Source: Bacillus subtilis subsp. subtilis
Lineage (GTDB): Bacteria; Pseudomonadota; Gammaproteobacteria; Xanthomonadales; Xanthomonadaceae
Direction: 5' to 3'
DNA length: 64,000 nt
NCBI GenBank assembly: GCA_021733645.1
Contig: JAHREJ010000009.1
Coordinates: 1-64,000, forward strand
Below, one piece after another: positions 53,792 through 63,349 of this stretch (positions are counted from its first letter, which is position 1; the number at the start of each line of letters is the position of its first letter). Below the pieces are notes generated by a model. It was given only the letters and a program-made list of their open reading frames with translations. It was not told where the DNA came from and did no database searches. The position numbers were made by a program, and so were the translations under genes.

Positions 53792-55708
53792 ATGAGCCTG
53801 CATCCCCAACTCCATGCCATCACCCAGCGCATCGTCAAGCGCAGCGTCGCCTCGCGTGCGGCCTACCTTGCCGGGATCGATGCCGCGCTGCGCGATGGTC
53901 CGTTCCGTTCGCGCCTGAGCTGCGGCAACCTCGCCCACGGATTCGCCGCATGCGGACCCACCGACAAGTCGCGCCTGCGAGGCGGGGTCACCCCGAACCT
54001 GGGCATCATCACCGCCTACAACGACATGTTGTCGGCGCACCAGCCGTTCGAGACCTACCCGGACATCCTGCGCCAGGTCGCCCGTGACATGGGCGCCACC
54101 GCCCAGGTGGCCGGTGGTGTGCCGGCCATGTGCGACGGCGTCACCCAGGGGCGCGGCGGCATGGAGCTGTCGCTGTTCTCGCGCGATGTGATCGCGCAGT
54201 CCACGGCGATCGGCCTGAGCCACGACATGTTCGATGCCAGCGTCTATCTGGGCGTGTGCGACAAGATCGTGCCGGGCCTGCTGATCGGGGCGTTGGCGTT
54301 CGGTCACCTGCCGGCGATCTTCCTGCCGGCCGGACCGATGACGCCTGGCATTCCGAACAAGCAGAAGGCCGAAGTGCGCGAGCGCTACGCGGCCGGGCTG
54401 GCCAGCCGCGAAGAGCTGCTGGAAGCCGAAGCGGCGTCATACCACGGTGCAGGCACCTGCACCTTCTACGGCACGGCCAATTCCAACCAGACGCTGCTGG
54501 AAGCGATGGGGGTGCAGTTGCCGGGCGCCTCGTTCGTCAATCCCGACACGCCGCTGCGTGATGCGTTGACCCGCCGTGCCGGCGAGCGTGCACTGGAGAT
54601 CTGCGCACTGGGCGACGATTTCCGCCCGCTCGGCCGCCTGATCGACGAACGCGCGATCGTCAATGCGGTGGTCACGCTGATGGCCACCGGTGGGTCGACC
54701 AACCACACCATCCACTGGATCGCGGTGGCGCGTGCGGCCGGTATCGTGTTGACCTGGGACGACATGGACGAGCTGTCGCAGCTGATTCCGCTGCTGGCGC
54801 GGGTGTATCCGAACGGCGAGGCCGACGTGAACCGTTTCGCCGCCGCCGGCGGGACCGCGTTCGTGTTCCGCGAGCTGATGGAGGCCGGGCTGATGCATGC
54901 CGACCTGCAGACGGTCGCCGAGGGCGGCATGGCCCAGTACGGCCAGGAGCCGGCGCTGCGCGATGGCACGCTGGTCTACCTCGACGGCGTGCGCGACAGC
55001 GCCGACCCGGACGTGGTGCGGCCGGTGGCCGATCCGTTCGAGGCCCAGGGTGGACTGCGCCTGCTGCGCGGCAACCTGGGCCGTTCGTTGATCAAGCTGT
55101 CGGCGGTGAAGCCGCAGTTCCGCACGATCGAAGCGCCGGCGGTGGTGGTGGATGCGCCGCAGGTGTTGAACAAGCTGCACGCGGCAGGCGTGTTGCCGCA
55201 CGATTTCGTGGCGGTGGTGCGTTTCCAGGGGCCGCGGGCGAACGGGATGCCGGAGCTGCATTCGCTGGCACCGTTGCTGGGGCTGCTGCAGAACCAGGGG
55301 CGGCGCGTGGCACTGGTGACCGACGGTCGTCTGTCCGGTGCGTCGGGCAAGTTCCCGGCGGCAATCCACATGACGCCCGAGGCGTCGCGCGGCGGTCCGC
55401 TGGCGCGCGTACGCGAGGGCGACATGATCCGCCTGGATGGCGAGGCGGGCACGCTGGAGCTGTTGGTGGATGCGGCCGAATTCGCGGCGCGCTCGCCGGC
55501 ACCGAACACGGCACCGGCGGCGCACGACATGGGGCGCAATCTGTTCGCGCTGAACCGTCGTGTGGTGGGTCCGGCCGACCAGGGCGCGATTTCGATTTCA
55601 TGCGGGCCGGCGACGGCCGACGGCGATATCTGGAATTACGACGCCGAGTACGAGTTGGGGCATGACGCGGCCGCGGCAGCGGCGCCGCATGAGGGTAAGG
55701 ACGCCTGA
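53792..55708 (+). CDS. edd: 6-Phosphogluconate dehydratase
   Basis: The 638-residue iron-sulfur enzyme dehydrates 6-phosphogluconate to KDPG. It belongs to the IlvD/Edd family: NLGIITAYNDMLSAH, GVPAMCDGVTQGRGGMELSL, GTCTFYGTANSNQ and TDGRLSGASGKFPAAIH; cluster Cys residues are seen in the second and third segments. Full length. It is followed by a 194-base gap with a structured repeat, then eda. Confidence 0.95.
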   Translation: MSLHPQLHAITQRIVKRSVASRAAYLAGIDAALRDGPFRSRLSCGNLAHGFAACGPTDKSRLRGGVTPNLGIITAYNDMLSAHQPFETYPDILRQVARDMGATAQVAGGVPAMCDGVTQGRGGMELSLFSRDVIAQSTAIGLSHDMFDASVYLGVCDKIVPGLLIGALAFGHLPAIFLPAGPMTPGIPNKQKAEVRERYAAGLASREELLEAEAASYHGAGTCTFYGTANSNQTLLEAMGVQLPGASFVNPDTPLRDALTRRAGERALEICALGDDFRPLGRLIDERAIVNAVVTLMATGGSTNHTIHWIAVARAAGIVLTWDDMDELSQLIPLLARVYPNGEADVNRFAAAGGTAFVFRELMEAGLMHADLQTVAEGGMAQYGQEPALRDGTLVYLDGVRDSADPDVVRPVADPFEAQGGLRLLRGNLGRSLIKLSAVKPQFRTIEAPAVVVDAPQVLNKLHAAGVLPHDFVAVVRFQGPRANGMPELHSLAPLLGLLQNQGRRVALVTDGRLSGASGKFPAAIHMTPEASRGGPLARVREGDMIRLDGEAGTLELLVDAAEFAARSPAPNTAPAAHDMGRNLFALNRRVVGPADQGAISISCGPATADGDIWNYDAEYELGHDAAAAAAPHEGKDA

Positions 55709-55742
55709 GGCATACAGCAGAAGCGGCGGTTGGTTTTGCGGG

Positions 55743-55849
55743 GGGAGTCAGCGGATGGCCCCCACCAGGACACGCCGTGAACCCATCCATGGGGCTCGTA
55801 AGCGGCATCCATGCCGCTTGCGGTCCTGGTGGGGGCCATCCGCTGACTC
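55743..55849. repeat. Structured repeat element, copy B, between edd and eda
   Basis: Outer arms 55743-55770 and 55822-55849 form a perfect 28-bp inverted repeat. The middle holds a nine-base-pair hairpin, AAGCGGCAT/ATGCCGCTT (55799-55818), and unpaired stretches such as CCATCCATGG. The middle matches copy A (35179-35305, minus strand) closely, while outer and inner stem sequences differ with pairing kept. It starts 34 bases past edd and ends 53 before eda, so it will fold in the edd-eda mRNA. Confidence 0.88.
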
Positions 55850-55902
55850 CAGACACATTCCGGCGCATCGTTTGCGCTGCAGACACTGAAAAGAGAGAAA
55901 AG

Positions 55903-56562
55903 ATGAGCATCGAGCAACATCAGAAGCGTGCCGCCGAACTGCTGCATGCTGCCGGCATCCTGCCGGTGGTGACCGTGCATACGCTCGACCAGGCCCGTGC
56001 GGTCAGTGCGGCGTTGCTGGAAGGTGGGTTGCCGGCGATCGAGTTGACCCTGCGTACGCCGGTGGCGATGGAGGCGCTGGCGATGCTCAAACGCGAGCTG
56101 CCCGATGTGGTGGTGGGTGCCGGTACGGTGCTGACCGTGGCGCAGATGCAGCAGTCGATCGATGCCGGCGCGGATTTCCTGGTGACGCCGGGGACGCCGG
56201 CGCACATGGCCGATGCGTTGGCCCAGGCGGCGCTGCCGGTGGTGCCGGGCGCGGCGTCGCCGACGGAGATGCTGGCGCTGTATGCGCGCGGTTTCCGGGT
56301 GTGCAAGCTGTTCCCCGCGTCGGCGGTGGGCGGGCTGGCGATGATCAAGGGCCTGGCCGGTCCGATTCCGGACCTGAAGCTGTGCCCGACCGGTGGCATC
56401 ACCGAGGACACGGCCGCCGAATACCTGGAGCAGAAGAACGTGGTCTGCATCGGCGGCTCCTGGATGGTGCCGGGCAGCTGGATCGACAATGGGCAGTGGG
56501 ACAAGGTGCGCGACAGCGCCGCGCAGGCGGCGAAGATCGTGGCGCGGGTGCGCGCGCACTGA
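55903..56562 (+). CDS. eda: KDPG aldolase
   Basis: The 219-residue aldolase splits 2-keto-3-deoxy-6-phosphogluconate to pyruvate and glyceraldehyde-3-phosphate, ending the Entner-Doudoroff route. It has the catalytic Glu in AIELTLRTP, VVGAGTVLT, the Schiff-base Lys in VCKLFPASAVGG and LCPTGGITEDTA. The ATG at 55903 has AGAGAGAAAAG upstream. It is separated from edd by the structured element, which may let its output differ. Confidence 0.95.
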   Translation: MSIEQHQKRAAELLHAAGILPVVTVHTLDQARAVSAALLEGGLPAIELTLRTPVAMEALAMLKRELPDVVVGAGTVLTVAQMQQSIDAGADFLVTPGTPAHMADALAQAALPVVPGAASPTEMLALYARGFRVCKLFPASAVGGLAMIKGLAGPIPDLKLCPTGGITEDTAAEYLEQKNVVCIGGSWMVPGSWIDNGQWDKVRDSAAQAAKIVARVRAH

Positions 56563-56620
56563 GGCACGCGCCGGGCGGCAGGCGGGTCGAGCGCTGGGTC
56601 GCGATGCCCTTGTCGGCAAC

Positions 56621-56819
56621 TGTCCCCGGCGTCGGCCTGCGGCCGCCCACTCCTCCTTTACGTCGCCCGCAAGGGCAGCGCGGCCCACGTGGCTGGACCG
56701 TCGTCAGCCCGCGGAAAAGCTGGTTTCCTGCTACTTCCGCAAGCCTAGCTCCGTGCGGCCGGCAGGTCCCTGGCAAAGTAAAGGAGGAGGCCGTCGCCGC
56801 AGGCGTCGGCCGGGGGACA
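56621..56819. repeat. About 199-bp element with 42-bp imperfect terminal inverted repeats
   Basis: The left end 56621-56661 (starting TGTCCCCGGC, ending CTCCTCCTTTAC) pairs with 56778-56819 as an imperfect inverted repeat, strongest in TGTCCCC, CTGCGGC and TCCTCCTTTAC. Between them lie GC-rich sequence and the word GGTTTCCTGCTACTTCCGCA. No coding frame is convincing. It fills most of the 337-base gap between eda and the convergent response regulator. It may be a MITE-like or REP-type element. Confidence 0.65.
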
Positions 56820-56899
56820 TTTGCACAGGGGCCGGCCGCTAAGGGGCCCTCACGCGCGCTAGCCCTGAGTGGAGACACGCTTCCAACCCGCAGTGCGGG

Positions 56900-57547
56900 T
56901 TACATCGGCCGTGCCGGATCCACCAGGCCGTACTGGCTGGCCATGCGCGCCAGCGCGATGTTGTCGTGGATACCCATCTTCTCGAACAGGCGCGCCTTGT
57001 GCGTGTTGACGGTCTTGGCACTCAGGCTCAGGCGCTTGGCGATATCTTCCTGGCGCAGGCCCTGGGTAAGCAGCAATGCCACCTCCAGCTCGCGCGGCGA
57101 CAGGGCATCAAACGGCGACTGGGTGCCTTCCACGTTCGACAAGGCCAGGTTCTGGGCGATGCTGCTGCTCAGGTAACGCCGTCCCAATGCCGCATCGCGT
57201 ACCGCGCGCAGCAGTTCCTGCGCGTCGCAGCCCTTGCCGATGTACCCGGAGGCGCCGGCCTCAAGCAGGCGCTTGGGCATCGGGCCGTCTTCAAGCACCG
57301 ACACGATCACCACGCGGGTGCCGTGGTCGCCACGCACCACCCGCTCGGTGACTTCCATACCGCTCACGCCCGGCAGGTGCAGATCGCACAGCACCACGTC
57401 CGGCCGCAGCTGACGGATGTCAGGCAGCGCATCTTCGCCGGAGTCCGCTTCACCGACTACCTCGATATCGGTCTCGTTGGACAGGATCATCTTCATGCCG
57501 GTACGCACCAGCGCATGATCGTCCACCAGATACACTCGAATCGTCAT
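56900..57547 (-). CDS. NarL/LuxR-family response regulator (GacA/UvrY-like)
   Basis: The 215-residue regulator has a receiver domain (VYLVDDHALVRTGMKMIL, phospho-Asp in VVLCDLHLPGVSG, the Lys in YIGKGCDAQE) and a C-terminal LuxR helix-turn-helix (LSPRELEVALLLTQGLRQED; LSLSAKTVNTHKARLFEKMG). The layout and KTVNTHK helix resemble GacA/UvrY, controllers of small RNAs and virulence. No kinase gene is adjacent, as usual for GacA. The identity with GacA is likely but not proven. Confidence 0.85.
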   Translation of the reverse strand: MTIRVYLVDDHALVRTGMKMILSNETDIEVVGEADSGEDALPDIRQLRPDVVLCDLHLPGVSGMEVTERVVRGDHGTRVVIVSVLEDGPMPKRLLEAGASGYIGKGCDAQELLRAVRDAALGRRYLSSSIAQNLALSNVEGTQSPFDALSPRELEVALLLTQGLRQEDIAKRLSLSAKTVNTHKARLFEKMGIHDNIALARMASQYGLVDPARPM

Positions 57548-57757
57548 CCACGTACCTCATCAAACGCTGCGAACGGGGGCAAGCCTAGCGGCGGCACGTT
57601 GCGATAACAAGGAAGAAAACCTCCCGTCAACGCGATCTGATGCCCGCATCACACCTGAGCCGTCTTGCCCTTCCCCTTAGCCTTTCACCCCAGGCCATAT
57701 CGGTTTACTACGCCTATCAGTGTACGCCTGCGCGATGCCGTGATCGGCACGCTGGCG

Positions 57758-58477
57758 TCATGCCCCTGCCCCGTGCCGACGCCGCCAGGGGTGCCGGCCC
57801 CGGAACATGACCAGAAAACACCCTACCACCCACGCCAGGGCGGCACACCATCCGGCCAGGATATCGGAGGGGTAATGCACCCCCAGGTACACCCGCGATA
57901 CGCTCACCAGCACGCTGAACGAAGGCGCCAGGACCAGCACCGGCCAGCGCCAGCGGGTGTTCCAGGCCAGCAGCACCAGCGTGACGGCCAGGGTCATCGA
58001 CCCCATCGCGTGGCCGCTGGGAAAACTGAACGTACTTTCCGGCGCAATCGACTCCCACAAGCTGGGGCGGTCGCGCTGGAAGAACTGCTTGCTGCCCATG
58101 TTCAACAGGGCCGAGCCGACGAAGCTGATGGCCACGAAGCTGGCTTCACGCCAGCGCCTGCCCCACAGCAGCGCGGCAACGATCACCACATCGGCCGGGA
58201 TCAGGAACCACTCATAGCCCAGCTTGGACAACAGCACGAAGAACTGGTCCAGGCCCGGCGAATGCAGGCCATGCATCTTCCACAGCAGCGGGGCGTCGAA
58301 GTAGAACGATTCCAGTTCGTGGACCTCGTCGGCGAGCGCCACGAAGCCGGCCAGCGGCAGCAGCAGTCCGGCAAACAGCAGCACGAACCGCCACGCGTTG
58401 TGTCCCATCCACTGGCGGAACCCGGCAGCCGGCTCCGGCGCGGCCAGCGCGCCGGGCTTATCCGACGCTGCGGACAT
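57758..58477 (-). CDS. PAP2-family membrane phosphatase
   Basis: The 239-residue protein has about five to six spans and the three PAP2 motifs: KQFFQRDRP (KxxxxxxRP), PSGHAMGS and [12 protein letters not shown] (SRxxxxxHxxxD). Such enzymes dephosphorylate lipids such as phosphatidate or undecaprenyl pyrophosphate at the outer face of the inner membrane. Its start overlaps ispG by 20 bases; linkage to an isoprenoid gene could hint at a prenyl-phosphate substrate, as inference. Confidence 0.85.
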   Translation of the reverse strand: MSAASDKPGALAAPEPAAGFRQWMGHNAWRFVLLFAGLLLPLAGFVALADEVHELESFYFDAPLLWKMHGLHSPGLDQFFVLLSKLGYEWFLIPADVVIVAALLWGRRWREASFVAISFVGSALLNMGSKQFFQRDRPSLWESIAPESTFSFPSGHAMGSMTLAVTLVLLAWNTRWRWPVLVLAPSFSVLVSVSRVYLGVHYPSDILAGWCAALAWVVGCFLVMFRGRHPWRRRHGAGA

Positions 58478-59723
58478 ATTTTCGCTCGACGTAATCGTCG
58501 ATCAGCGCCACGAAATCCTGGGCGATGTTGTCCCCGCGCAGCGTCACCGTCTTTTCGCCATCGACGAACACCGGCGCCGCCGGCGTTTCGCCGGTACCCG
58601 GCAGCGAGATGCCGATGTTGGCGTGGCGCGATTCGCCCGGCCCGTTGACGATGCAGCCCATCACCGCCAGGGTCATGTTCTCCGCACCCGGGTGGCTCAC
58701 CTTCCACACCGGCATCTTCTCGCGCACATGGTTCTGCACCACCTTGGCCAGTTCCTGGAAGAACTCGGAGGTGGTGCGCCCGCAGCCCGGGCAGGCCGTC
58801 ACCAGAGGGGTGAAGGCGCGCTGCCCGGTGGTCTGCAGCAGCTCCTGGGCCACGATCACCTCGGCGGTGCGCGACTGGCCCGGCTCGGGGGTCAAGGAAA
58901 TGCGGATGGTGTCGCCGATGCCTTCCTGCAGCAGCACCGCCAGCGCCGCCGACGAGGCCACGATGCCCTTGCTGCCGATACCGGCTTCGGTGAGGCCAAG
59001 ATGCAGCGCGAAGTCCGAGCGCTGCGCCAGGTCGCGGTACACCGCGATCAGCTCCTGCACGCCGCTGACCTTGGCCGACAACACGATGCGGTCGCGCGGC
59101 AGGCCCAGCTCGACCGCGGTATGGGCCGAATCCAGCGCCGAACGGATCAACGCTTCGCGCAGCACCCGGCCGGCATCCCACGGCTTGGCGCGCTGGCTGT
59201 TCTCGTCCATCAGGCGCGCAGCGAGCGACTGGTCCAGCGAGCCCCAGTTGGCGCCGATGCGCACCGGCTTGCCGTAGCGGATCGCAAACTCGATCAGCTG
59301 CGCGAACTGGGTGTCCTTCTTCTTGCCGAAGCCGACGTTGCCCGGATTGATCCGGTACTTGGCCAGGGCCTCGGCGCAGGCCGGTTCCTGGGTCAGCAAC
59401 TGGTGGCCGTTGTAGTGGAAGTCGCCGATCAGGGGCACCTCGATGCCCATCATCTGCAGCCGTTCCACAATGCGCGGGATGGCCGCGGCCGACTCGGGGT
59501 TGTTGACGGTCAGGCGCACCATCTCCGACCCGGCCCGCCACAGCTCGGCCACCTGCTTGACGCTGGCGGCGATGTCGGCGGTGTCGGTGTTGGTCATCGA
59601 CTGCACCACCACGGGGCTGCCTCCCCCCACGACCACGCCGCCGATACGGACGGACTGGGTCTGGCGGCGGGCCCACACGGTAGTGTCGGACGGTTGGGTC
59701 GGTTGGGTCACGGCGTCATGCAT
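58458..59723 (-). CDS. ispG: 4-Hydroxy-3-methylbut-2-enyl diphosphate synthase
   Basis: The 421-residue iron-sulfur enzyme does the penultimate step of the MEP isoprenoid pathway. It has [20 protein letters not shown], the TIM-barrel motif [13 protein letters not shown], and cluster Cys in [15 protein letters not shown] and [10 protein letters not shown]. Length is typical for the two-domain form. The PAP2 gene overlaps its end. Confidence 0.96.
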   Translation of the reverse strand: MHDAVTQPTQPSDTTVWARRQTQSVRIGGVVVGGGSPVVVQSMTNTDTADIAASVKQVAELWRAGSEMVRLTVNNPESAAAIPRIVERLQMMGIEVPLIGDFHYNGHQLLTQEPACAEALAKYRINPGNVGFGKKKDTQFAQLIEFAIRYGKPVRIGANWGSLDQSLAARLMDENSQRAKPWDAGRVLREALIRSALDSAHTAVELGLPRDRIVLSAKVSGVQELIAVYRDLAQRSDFALHLGLTEAGIGSKGIVASSAALAVLLQEGIGDTIRISLTPEPGQSRTAEVIVAQELLQTTGQRAFTPLVTACPGCGRTTSEFFQELAKVVQNHVREKMPVWKVSHPGAENMTLAVMGCIVNGPGESRHANIGISLPGTGETPAAPVFVDGEKTVTLRGDNIAQDFVALIDDYVERKYVRSVG

Positions 59724-59847
59724 CCGCCCATTTTAGCGCTGCCCGATGACGAAAACGCCATCCCCATTCAGCCGCTGGCCGGGCAGGCGCGCCGATGCGG
59801 CCGATTGTCGCAGGCGGGCCAGCCCGCGAGCGCATAGGATGTGCGCA

Positions 59848-61074
59848 ATGACCGGCACCGACGCCCCCTTCCTCCGCACCCTGTGCAGCCTGCGCTGGCT
59901 GGCCGTGGCCGGCCAGGCCGCCACCATTCTGGTGGCTACCTCGGTGCTGGGGCTGGAACTGCCGCAACTGCCGTTGTGGGCCGGCGTGGCCGCGCTGACC
60001 CTGTTCAACCTGTATGCGCAGCTGCGGGTACATGACGCCGACACCGCGCCGCTGACCGCTTTCGGCCATATCCTGGTCGATGTGATCGTGCTGACCTGGA
60101 TGGTGGGCTGGAGCGGCGGCATCGGCAATCCATTCGGTTCACTGTTCCTGATCCTGATCGCGCTGGCCGCCCTGGCCCTGCCGCTGCGCTGGACCCTGGC
60201 CGTGGCCGCGGCCTGCCTGATCGGGTATGCGGTCAGCGGCATCTTCGGCCTGCCACTGCCGGCCGGCTATTTCACCGCAATGCAGATGCACCAGTGGGGC
60301 GTGGTCTGCAACTTCCTGTTGTCGGCCACGGTGGTGCTGGTGTTCGCCACCCGCCTGGCCATCGCCCTGCGCCATCGCGAACACGAATTGGCGCTGCTGC
60401 GCGAACGCTTCGTGCGCAACGAAGGCATCGTCGCACTGGCCACCCACGCCGCCTCGGTCGCCCATGAACTCAACACGCCACTGGCCACCATGACCCTGCT
60501 GGCCGACGACATCGCCGACCAGACCAACAGCAGCGAAGTGCGCGATGACGTGGATACCCTGCGCGAGCTGCTGGTGCAGTGCCGCGAGCGCGTCTTGGCG
60601 CTGGCCCGCCCGGCGGCCGGCGACGCGCCCGGCCGCGAGGTGGTGACCCTGCCGCAGGTGCTGGAGCAGTGGCGGCTGGTGCGCCCCACCATCGCCCTCA
60701 ACCGCAACGACGACGCCCCGCTGAAGCTGCCGCTGGACCCCGGCATCGGCCACCTGCTGATGGTGCTGCTCAACAACGCCGCCGACGCCGGCGAAAAAGC
60801 CGAGCGCCCACAGGTGGACCTGACCCTGCGCATCGAAGGCGACCACCTGATCGGCGAAGTGCGCGACTACGGCCACGGCTTCGATGCGCGCCAGGCGGTG
60901 CTGCCCGGCACCCTGTTCAACAGCGGCAAGGCGCAGGGCATGGGCGTCGGCCTTGCGCTGTCGCACGCCACCATCGAACGCCTGGACGGCGAACTGTGGA
61001 TGCGCCCAGCCAATGGCGCCGGCACCCGCGTCGGCTTCCGCCTGCCCTTGACGTCTCCGGAGACTTCCGCATGA
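59848..61074 (+). CDS. Redox sensor histidine kinase, RegB/PrrB/ActS type
   Basis: The 408-residue kinase has six membrane spans (about 8-175) holding the quinone-binding motif GGIGNPF (GGxxNPF) in a loop near residue 90. The H-box is SVAHELNTPLATMTL (His about 211), and a Cys lies 39 residues further (LLVQCRERV), near the place of the redox Cys of RegB. N and G boxes follow (LLNNAADAGE, DYGHGFD, GMGVGLAL). It likely senses the respiratory chain state. ATGA overlap with the regulator gene. Confidence 0.9.
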   Translation: MTGTDAPFLRTLCSLRWLAVAGQAATILVATSVLGLELPQLPLWAGVAALTLFNLYAQLRVHDADTAPLTAFGHILVDVIVLTWMVGWSGGIGNPFGSLFLILIALAALALPLRWTLAVAAACLIGYAVSGIFGLPLPAGYFTAMQMHQWGVVCNFLLSATVVLVFATRLAIALRHREHELALLRERFVRNEGIVALATHAASVAHELNTPLATMTLLADDIADQTNSSEVRDDVDTLRELLVQCRERVLALARPAAGDAPGREVVTLPQVLEQWRLVRPTIALNRNDDAPLKLPLDPGIGHLLMVLLNNAADAGEKAERPQVDLTLRIEGDHLIGEVRDYGHGFDARQAVLPGTLFNSGKAQGMGVGLALSHATIERLDGELWMRPANGAGTRVGFRLPLTSPETSA

Positions 61075-61649
61075 ACATCCCCGCCCTGCCCGCGGCCAGC
61101 CACGGCCTGCTGGTCGACGACGACGAACTGTACCTGCGCACCCTGCAGCGCAGCCTGGGACGCAAAGGCCTGGAAACGGTGACCGCCAGCGATATCGCCT
61201 CGGCGCTGCTGCTGGCCCGGCAGAATCCCCCGGCGTATGCGCTGATCGACCTGAAACTGGGGTCCGAATCGGGCCTGTCGCTGATCCAGCCGCTGCGTGC
61301 GCTGCGCGAAGACATGCGCATCCTGCTGGTCACCGGTTACGCCAGCATCGCCACGGCGGTGGAGGCGATCAAGCTGGGCGCAGACGACTACCTGCCCAAG
61401 CCGGCCACCGTGCCGATGATCCTGCGTGCGCTGGGCGAGGAAGACGACGGCCCGGCTGACGACGGCGAGCTGGAACCACCCGATGCGATGACGCCGATCA
61501 GCCGGCTGCAATGGGAACACATCCAGCAGGCCATGCACGAGACCGGCGGCAACGTGTCGGCGGCGGCGCGGCTGTTGGGCATGCACCGGCGCTCGCTGCA
61601 GCGCAAGCTGGCCAAGCGGCCAAGTCCGGAGCGCGACCCCAGCCGGTAA
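61071..61649 (+). CDS. Response regulator, RegA/PrrA/ActR type
   Basis: The 192-residue partner of the kinase has a receiver (GLLVDDDELYLRTLQRSL, phospho-Asp in YALIDLKLG, Lys in DYLPKPAT), an acidic-proline linker and a Fis-type helix-turn-helix, GGNVSAAARLLGMHRRSLQR, closely like the RegA recognition helix. It probably controls respiratory and carbon genes. It overlaps the kinase gene by four bases. No RpoN-type AAA domain is present. Confidence 0.9.
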   Translation: MNIPALPAASHGLLVDDDELYLRTLQRSLGRKGLETVTASDIASALLLARQNPPAYALIDLKLGSESGLSLIQPLRALREDMRILLVTGYASIATAVEAIKLGADDYLPKPATVPMILRALGEEDDGPADDGELEPPDAMTPISRLQWEHIQQAMHETGGNVSAAARLLGMHRRSLQRKLAKRPSPERDPSR

Positions 61650-61693
61650 CTGCGGGCGTGGGCTGGCCGCGCAAACACCGGGCGCACGCATCG

Positions 61694-61827
61694 GTAGAGC
61701 CGACCGTTGGTCGGCTGCGCAAACACGGGCGCATCAACCGGTAGAGCCGACCGTTGGTCGGCTGCTCTTCACCACAACGATCAACACCGCGCGCTGCGCG
61801 CGATAGCCGACCAACGGTCGGCTCTAC
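61694..61827. repeat. Three GTAG REP hairpins, two as an inverted pair
   Basis: GTAG at 61694 and at 61741 precede identical AGCCGACCGTTGGTCGGCT palindromes (61698-61716, 61745-61763). A third palindrome at 61805-61823 is followed by CTAC, so it faces the second. The inverted pair is typical of REP doublets (REPINs). They lie between the convergent regA-like gene and pgi. Confidence 0.85.
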
Positions 61828-61834
61828 GCGGTGG

Positions 61835-63349
61835 TCAAGCTGTCAGGCGGCCCAGCAGCTCCAGCGTCACCGGATCGGTGATCGCATGCGCCTGGCCCTG
61901 CAGCGCCGGCAGCAGCTGGCTGGCCAGTTGCTTGCCCAGCTCCACGCCGAACTGGTCGAAGGCGTTGATGTTCCAGATCAGCGACTGCACATACACCGCG
62001 TGTTCGTACATCGCAATCAACGCGCCCAACGACTGCGGGGTGAGTGCGTCGAGCAGGATCAGGGTACTCGGGCGACCGCCCGGGTACTCGCGGTGCGGAT
62101 CGTCGCTGCCCTGGCCATTGGCCAACGCTTCGGTCTGTGCCAGCAGGTTGGCCATCAGCGCCTGGTGGTTGACCACGTAGGGGTCATCGTTGTGCACGCA
62201 GCCGATGAAATCGGCCGGGATCACGCTGGTGCCCTGGTGCAGTGCCTGGAAGAAGCTGTGCTGCACATCGGTGCCCGCCCCCCCCCACCACACCGGCACG
62301 GTGTCGCTGGCGACCGGACTGCCGTCAAGTTGTACGCGCTTGCCCAGGCTTTCCATCACCAACTGCTGCAGGTAGGCCGGCAGCAGCGCCAGGCGCTGGT
62401 CGTAGGTCATCACCGCGTGGGTGGCATGGCCGAGCAGATTGCGGTTCCAGATGTCGGTCAGCGCATGCAGCACCGGCAGGTTCTGGTCCAGCGGCGCGGT
62501 CAGTGCGTGTTCGTCCATCTGCGCGGCACCGGCCAGCAGCTGCTCGAAACGCGCGAAGCCAATCGCCAGTGCGATCGGGAAACCCACCGCCGACCACAGC
62601 GAATAACGCCCGCCCACCCAGTCCCACATCGGCAGTACGCGGCCGGCGGCAATGTTGAACGCCTTGGCCGCGCGCTCGGGGTTGGCGCTGACCGCATACA
62701 GGCGCTCGCTGCCGCCCAGCCAGTCGTGCAGGATCTGCCCGTTGAGCAGGGTTTCCTGGGTGCCGAAGGTCTTGGAAATCAGGATGCCGGCGGTGGTGGC
62801 CGGGTTCAGCGTGGCCAGCGTGCGCTGCATGGCGGCGCCGTCCACGTTGGACACGAAATGCACGCGGAAACGCGCATCGGTGACCGGACGCAGCGCATCG
62901 GCCACCAGCCGCGGACCGAGGTCCGAGCCGCCGATGCCAACGCTCACGATGTCGGTCACGGCGGTGTTTTCCAGCGCGGCGATCAGCTCGCCCATCTGCG
63001 CACGCACCTGCGCGGCGGTGGCAAACGCGGCGCCGGCCACCGGCGCCGCGCTGAGGTCGCCGCGCAACGCAGTGTGCAGCGCGGCGCGGCCTTCGGTCAC
63101 ATTGACCGTTTCCCCACGGAACAGGCGCTGGAAGCCGCCGGCGACATCGCGCGCGCTGGCCAGCTGCAGCAGCGCGTCCAACGCCGCGCGGTCGTACTTC
63201 TGCCGCGCGAAATTGACGTACAACGGACCGACCCGCAGCCCCAAGGTTCGCGCCCGCTCAGGATCGGCGGCAAGCAGCGAGGGGATGCTTGCGCCACGCA
63301 GGCGCTGGGCATGGGAGTGAAGCGGGTCGAATCCGTTGGTCTGTGTCAT
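61835..63349 (-). CDS. pgi: Glucose-6-phosphate isomerase
   Basis: The 504-residue enzyme interconverts glucose-6- and fructose-6-phosphate. It has [18 protein letters not shown], the sugar-phosphate loop [12 protein letters not shown], the signature [18 protein letters not shown] and the catalytic [20 protein letters not shown] region. Its length is below the E. coli form (549) but usual for short bacterial PGIs. The start overlaps panD by four bases. It supplies the Entner-Doudoroff genes nearby with glucose-6-phosphate. Confidence 0.95.
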   Translation of the reverse strand: MTQTNGFDPLHSHAQRLRGASIPSLLAADPERARTLGLRVGPLYVNFARQKYDRAALDALLQLASARDVAGGFQRLFRGETVNVTEGRAALHTALRGDLSAAPVAGAAFATAAQVRAQMGELIAALENTAVTDIVSVGIGGSDLGPRLVADALRPVTDARFRVHFVSNVDGAAMQRTLATLNPATTAGILISKTFGTQETLLNGQILHDWLGGSERLYAVSANPERAAKAFNIAAGRVLPMWDWVGGRYSLWSAVGFPIALAIGFARFEQLLAGAAQMDEHALTAPLDQNLPVLHALTDIWNRNLLGHATHAVMTYDQRLALLPAYLQQLVMESLGKRVQLDGSPVASDTVPVWWGGAGTDVQHSFFQALHQGTSVIPADFIGCVHNDDPYVVNHQALMANLLAQTEALANGQGSDDPHREYPGGRPSTLILLDALTPQSLGALIAMYEHAVYVQSLIWNINAFDQFGVELGKQLASQLLPALQGQAHAITDPVTLELLGRLTA

